18,939 bases of DNA from positions 1-18,939 of the forward strand of contig JAQGKJ010000065.1 in the NCBI GenBank assembly GCA_028290165.1, written 5' to 3'. Source of the stretch: Bradyrhizobium sp. GTDB taxonomy: Bacteria > Pseudomonadota > Alphaproteobacteria > Rhizobiales > Xanthobacteraceae. This document shows, in pieces, positions 15,812 to 18,939 of the stretch. The stretch's first letter is position 1, and each line of letters begins with the position of its first letter. A program made the translations under genes and the position numbers. Below the pieces are notes generated by a model. The model had not been told where the DNA came from. It made no database searches and saw only the letters and a list, made by a program, of their open reading frames with translations.

Positions 15812-16040
15812 TGACGGCACCGCTACGTCGGACCGATGGCCGAGGCTTTTAAGTTGCCGATGAACGCCATAACCGCACGGTCCGGCCTCATAACAAAACG
15901 CCAACGGCCTGCCAGGACGCCCCGAGACGGTCGCACAACTTGCTGATGTCACCCGGATCATTGGCAACCTGGCCGAGGTGCTCCACCGCAGCAGAGCGTC
16001 CGCTCTCCGCCACCGCGATCGAGGCCGCCCTCAGGCCCAG
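15812..16040 (-). pseudogene. IS110-type (DEDD) transposase, frameshifted N-terminal remnant
   Basis: On the minus strand, from about 16040, one frame reads LGLRAASIAVAESGRS, then HLGQVANDPGDISKLCDRLG. Near 15905-15910 the similarity moves to another frame: PLAFCYEAGPCGYGVHRQL, then KSLGHRSDVAVPS. This is the N-terminal part of IS110-group transposases (VGLDVHKxSIxVAVAE, then FCYEAGPxGYGxxRxLxxLGH, VVAPSLIP). The first DEDD Asp of VGLDV is replaced, the frame is broken, and sequence after PS (15812) diverges before the KTDRRDA motif. Inactive relic. The rest of 15649-16066 shows nothing recognisable. Confidence 0.75.
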
Positions 16041-16066
16041 CAATCATACGGACTAGTGGGAAACGT

Positions 16067-17446
16067 TCAGCCCCGGCGGTCCACCAGACGGATCGGCTTC
16101 TGCCGCGTTTCGATCCCGGTAATCCCCGCGAGGCTGCCTGGAGCGGTCAGGCGCACGCCGAGTTCGACCCCCAGCCGGGCGCGCAGGGCCGCCTTGCAGG
16201 TAGCCTCCATCTCGGCCGGTGTGGTTTCCGGCGCTTCGATCAGGACCGTCATGTCCTCCCGCGCGCGGGAGCGAGTCAGTTCGCAGACATACTCGCCCGC
16301 GAAACCCGGCCACGCCGCCTTCAATATCCCGCCTATCGCCGTCGGATAGACGTTGATGCCCCGCAGCTTGACCATGTTGTCGCTGCGCCCCAGGAAACCG
16401 GCAATACGGCGGAACGGCAGCCGATCCGGATTGGCGCCGGTCAGTTCCCGCGTCACGTCCTGCGTGTTGAAGCGGATGATCGGGAAGATGTCGTGTTTGT
16501 ATAGACACGTGCAGACGATGTTGCCGATCTCACCGGCCGCGGCCGGCTCGCCGGTGTCATCGAGCAGTTCGATCCACTGCGCGTCCTCCATCACATGCAT
16601 GCCGCAGCGTGACGGCGACTCGCCCGCGATCAGGCCGGTATCCCCGACGCCATACCAGTCATACGCCTCGATCCCGCCCCAGACGTCGCGAAGCCGGTCG
16701 GCCATGCCAGGACCGAGTAGGCCGCTGATGAGGCGGAGGCGGATATCGGTGCCGGGTTCGATCTTGTTTTCGCGCGCGACTTCGGCGAGGCGCAGCATGT
16801 AATCGGCGAAACCGACCAGCACGGTGGCGCGGAAATCCCGCATCAGTTGCACCTGCTGCACCGAACGGGTTTCGACCCCGGTGCCGGCGCTGAGCACAGG
16901 CGCACCGATCCAGTGCACGATCGTTTCACGAATATAATGGCCGCCGTTGACCATGCCGAAGGCATAGACCGAGTGCACGACGTCGTCCCGGCGCATCCCC
17001 TGCATCAGGTAAGTGCGGGCCAGCAGCAAGTTCTGCAGCTCCCGGCTCCAGGGACCGAACAGCAGAGGCTGTGGCCGACCGGTTGTGCCACTGGTGGCCT
17101 GCATGATCAGCGATGGCCGCTGGTCCGCCGGATAGGCATCGAGGCCATGAAAGTCGCCGAGCGGCGGATAGGCCTCGACCGATTGCATCAGGTCGGTCTT
17201 GGTGTAGCAGGGCAGTCGCGGCAGGTCGTCGAGCGACCGGATATCGCCCGACTCTATTCCCTGCGCACGCCAGAGCCGGCGATAGAACGGCACCTTCCAC
17301 GCGAATACCATGACGCGGGCGAACCGGTGTTCCTGCAGCACCCGGAGTTCATCGCCGCTCATGTCACGGAACCGCTCGGCGAAGGCGTCGCCGATCGGGT
17401 ATTCACGCATCATGGTCGGGAGATCGAGTGACTCGAAGTAATTCAT
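16067..17446 (-). CDS. PaaK-like phenylacetate/aryl-CoA ligase family protein
   Basis: Adenylate-forming ligase of the PaaK branch, 459 residues (PaaK proteins are about 430-440); activates an aryl or arylacetic-type acid with ATP and CoA. The early segment FAWKVPFYRRLW and the DLPRLPCYTKTDL region are family-typical. The P-loop is ATSGTTGRPQP (117-127), the adenine motif is DWYGVGDTG (263-271), then FNTQDVTR and FLGRSDNMVKLRGINVYPT (351-369), the PaaK hinge. A late Lys in ETRQKPIRLVDRR could be the C-terminal catalytic Lys. ATG 17444-17446 lacks a strong ribosome binding site. It is divergent from the deacetylase-fold gene across 80 nt that contain a dyad. Substrate unknown; context suggests a carboxylate released by the amidases. 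Confidence 0.88.
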   Translation of the reverse strand: MNYFESLDLPTMMREYPIGDAFAERFRDMSGDELRVLQEHRFARVMVFAWKVPFYRRLWRAQGIESGDIRSLDDLPRLPCYTKTDLMQSVEAYPPLGDFHGLDAYPADQRPSLIMQATSGTTGRPQPLLFGPWSRELQNLLLARTYLMQGMRRDDVVHSVYAFGMVNGGHYIRETIVHWIGAPVLSAGTGVETRSVQQVQLMRDFRATVLVGFADYMLRLAEVARENKIEPGTDIRLRLISGLLGPGMADRLRDVWGGIEAYDWYGVGDTGLIAGESPSRCGMHVMEDAQWIELLDDTGEPAAAGEIGNIVCTCLYKHDIFPIIRFNTQDVTRELTGANPDRLPFRRIAGFLGRSDNMVKLRGINVYPTAIGGILKAAWPGFAGEYVCELTRSRAREDMTVLIEAPETTPAEMEATCKAALRARLGVELGVRLTAPGSLAGITGIETRQKPIRLVDRRG

Positions 17447-17463
17447 GGTGGCACCGGACCTGC

Positions 17464-17490
17464 TTGACGATGCCGCCAGGCGGCGGTCAA
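17464..17490. promoter_or_regulatory. Inverted repeat in the divergent ligase/deacetylase promoter region
   Basis: Outer arms TTGAC (17464-17468) and GTCAA (17486-17490) flank an inner GCCGCC-A-GGCGGC (17472-17484), an almost continuous 27-nt dyad in the middle of the 80-nt space between two divergent starts. It suits a shared operator; in the ligase transcript it could alternatively form a leader hairpin. Confidence 0.4.
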
Positions 17491-17515
17491 CTCCACCGAG
17501 TTTCGCAGGCTTCCC

Positions 17516-17520
17516 GGAGG
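17516..17520 (+). promoter_or_regulatory. Ribosome binding site fixing the deacetylase start
   Basis: GGAGG, 6 nt before ATG 17527. It selects this start over the in-frame ATG 17428, which would overlap the ligase start and add 33 residues without family resemblance. Confidence 0.75.
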
Positions 17521-17526
17521 CATATC

Positions 17527-18393
17527 ATGAGCGCCCGCTTCACGCTACCCTCGGACGAGCGCGTCGCGCTGTCGATCGTCGTCAATCTAGAGGAAGGTGC
17601 GGAACAGAACATCGCCGCGGGTGACAAGCATCCGGAACCGGTGGACGAACTCGGCGTCGCGCTGCGCATTCCAATTCGCAACCTCGCCAACGAGAGCAAC
17701 TATCAATACGGCATCCGCGCCGGTGCGGAGCGTGTGTTCCGCGTGCTGGCGCAGCACGGCGTCAGCTGCACGGTCACCGCCGCCTCGGCCGCGCTGGCGC
17801 TGGCCCCGAAGGTCGCCGGCATGATCGTCGCCGGCGGGCATGAAGTCTGCGCACACGGCTATCGCTGGGTGCATCAATTTTCCTTCGATGAAGAACGCGA
17901 GCGCGCCTTCATCCGCAAAGCCGTTGAGACACAGACCGCCGCTGTCGGCACCCGGCCGTGCGGCTGGCTCTCACGTTATCTGTTTACGGAACGAACACGC
18001 CGCCTGTTGGTCGAGGAAGGTTTCCTCTATCACATGGACGATTATTCCGATGACGTTCCGCGCTGGGAACAGGTCGAGACGGCCGGGGGGTGTCGCAGGA
18101 TCGTCGTGGTTCCCTATGCGCTCGACACCCACGACATGAAATTCTGGCTGGCGCCCGGATACACGCCCGCGCAATGGCTGGACTATGCGGTCGCCACGTT
18201 CGATCGGCTCTACGCCGAGGGCGCCGACCGGCCGGCGATCATGTCGCTCGGCGTTCACCTGCGCATCATCGGCCGTCCGGGCCGTATCGGCGCATTCGAT
18301 CGGTTTTTGCAGCATGCGCTGAGCCACAAGGCCATCTGGACGACGAGCCGGATGGCGATCGCACAGCGGTTTGCCGATTTGAACCCGGACTGA
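17527..18393 (+). CDS. Polysaccharide-deacetylase-fold hydrolase (PuuE allantoinase / cyclic imidase type)
   Basis: NodB-fold hydrolase, 288 residues, of the cytoplasmic branch that includes PuuE-type allantoinases and cyclic imide hydrolases rather than exported chitin deacetylases; no signal peptide. Seen: VNLEEGAEQNI (19-29), ESNYQYGIRAGAERVFRVLAQ (56-76), AGGHEVCAHGYRW (102-114), GWLSRYLFTERTRRLL (146-161), FLYHMDDYSDDVP (166-178), and a late SLGVHLRIIGRPGRI where relatives have a His-Pro pair before the GRP/GQP segment. PuuE-type enzymes hydrolyse cyclic ureides and imides, so ring-opening of a small imide is plausible. Convergent with a second member of the same fold at 18542. Confidence 0.88.
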   Translation: MSARFTLPSDERVALSIVVNLEEGAEQNIAAGDKHPEPVDELGVALRIPIRNLANESNYQYGIRAGAERVFRVLAQHGVSCTVTAASAALALAPKVAGMIVAGGHEVCAHGYRWVHQFSFDEERERAFIRKAVETQTAAVGTRPCGWLSRYLFTERTRRLLVEEGFLYHMDDYSDDVPRWEQVETAGGCRRIVVVPYALDTHDMKFWLAPGYTPAQWLDYAVATFDRLYAEGADRPAIMSLGVHLRIIGRPGRIGAFDRFLQHALSHKAIWTTSRMAIAQRFADLNPD

Positions 18394-18442
18394 TCGCGTT
18401 CAGCCGGCGAAGCCCAACAGGCGGCGATGCATCTCCCACATG

Positions 18443-18517
18443 TTCCGGTCGCGGGCCTCGTTGAAAGCTGAGATCCTGATCCTTCGTAATCAGCTTAACA
18501 TCCAGCGACGGCACGTG
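18443..18517 (+). pseudogene. N-terminal remnant of an integrase-type transposase
   Basis: In frame from 18443 the residues FRSRASLKAEILILRNQLN, then IQRRHV, match the opening helix of IS integrases, which from memory read RSRASLEAEILxLRHQLNVLRRK. Only about 25 residues remain; the rest diverges after 18517. It differs from the relic at 11038 (KSKLEAENVVLR type), so it comes from another element. It sits in the 148-nt gap between the two convergent deacetylase-fold genes and contains a 7-bp inverted repeat (18465-18471 / 18490-18496) that might also act in termination. Confidence 0.5.
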
Positions 18518-18541
18518 GCTGCACGATGTTCGCCTCGCCGG

Positions 18542-18939
18542 CTAAGCGACCGGAAATTTGCTCGCCGGCAATCTGGCGCAATGGTCGTAGATCGCGGATG
18601 GCCGGGTGAACCATACCCTCTCCTTCTCCGGATGGTTGACGATGTGCTGCAACGCCTCGCGGAGCATGCGGAGCCGGTAGGGCTGGCCTACGATCATCGT
18701 GTGCAACGCTATACCGCATACGAGCGGCTGTTTTGCCGACTGACGCAGCAGCTCTTCGAATTGACCGATGACGAAGTCACGAAATTGCTCCGGCGAATGA
18801 TGTCTCACCAGGATCTGAGGGCTATCGTTGATCTCGATCGGGTACGGTACGCTCATGATTGGACCAGCGCGGGTCTTCATCCAGAGCGGCTGATCGTCGG
18901 CCGGCCAGTCCATCAGGAAATCGAACCCAACCTCCTTCA
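18542..18939 (-). CDS. Second polysaccharide-deacetylase-fold hydrolase, C-terminal part (5' end outside window)
   Basis: The minus-strand frame is open to the window edge, so the N-terminus is missing; about 132 C-terminal residues are seen. VGFDFLMDWPADDQPLWMKT, then VPYPIEINDSP and CGIALHTMIVGQPYRL, are strongly typical of the PuuE-like deacetylase branch; the His and the GQP segment are the late active-site region. This copy has the canonical A-L-H-x-x-I-V-G-Q-P form, whereas the first one has VHLRIIGRP, so the two are not a recent duplication. The stop is TAG at 18542-18544, only 25 nt from a transposase relic, so the extreme C-terminus could be altered. Confidence 0.88.
   Translation of the reverse strand, partial: KEVGFDFLMDWPADDQPLWMKTRAGPIMSVPYPIEINDSPQILVRHHSPEQFRDFVIGQFEELLRQSAKQPLVCGIALHTMIVGQPYRLRMLREALQHIVNHPEKERVWFTRPSAIYDHCARLPASKFPVA

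Noticed and set aside
17428..17526. Longer N-terminus for the first deacetylase-fold gene
   Set aside because: The extra 33 residues do not resemble the family and overlap the divergent ligase start. GGAGG before ATG 17527 gives a better start.
1..18939. tRNA, rRNA, CRISPR array, riboswitch or phage genes
   Set aside because: No cloverleaf-like segments, regularly spaced repeats, conserved riboswitch cores or phage structural genes were noticed by eye.

Overview
The window is high-GC DNA with alphaproteobacterial gene style: ATGA/GTGA translational coupling, several branched-chain amino acid type (Liv/HAAT) ABC transporters, solo amidases, and decayed insertion sequences. It most resembles a Bradyrhizobium or related Hyphomicrobiales (Rhizobiales) accessory catabolic region. 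That assignment comes from protein style and memory of related proteins, not from any search.

Left block (1-5317, + strand): one tightly coupled operon. It holds the C-terminal end of a LivM permease, LivG and LivF ATPases, a TIM-barrel amidohydrolase, an SDR-fold protein and an acyl-CoA synthetase (AMP-forming). The first four junctions overlap by 4-14 nt and the last gap is 11 nt. The layout suggests import of an organic acid or acid precursor followed by CoA activation. Two of its enzymes look catalytically unusual: the amidohydrolase has Arg where relatives carry a metal-ligand His, and the SDR lacks the YxxxK pair.

Scar region (5318-6671): no intact gene that I recognise. It holds a remnant of a Gly/Thr-rich small protein joined in frame to the tail of a GGDEF domain, a 59-codon unassigned ORF, and an alpha/beta hydrolase that has lost its middle, including the nucleophile elbow. 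A possible promoter with a dyad precedes a GAF-domain gene (6672-7280).

Central block (7289-10905, - strand): amidase, then a metal-dependent cyclase-family hydrolase, whose 3' end overlaps a second amidase. The convergent boundary with the GAF gene carries a perfect 40-bp palindrome.

Transport block (11136-15648, - strand): a complete livK-livG-livF-livH-livM operon, bounded downstream by a decayed integrase-type transposase fragment and upstream by a frameshifted IS110-type transposase fragment.

Right block (16067-18939): a PaaK-like CoA ligase (-), a divergent polysaccharide-deacetylase-fold hydrolase of the PuuE/cyclic-imidase type (+), another integrase fragment, and the C-terminal part of a second deacetylase-fold hydrolase (-).

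How it may work together (inference): the central and right blocks contain the parts for taking up a small cyclic amide or imide, opening its ring (deacetylase-fold or cyclase-family hydrolase), cutting the resulting half-amide (amidases) and activating the free acid (PaaK-like ligase). Transposase debris at three of the joints suggests the region was assembled in modules.
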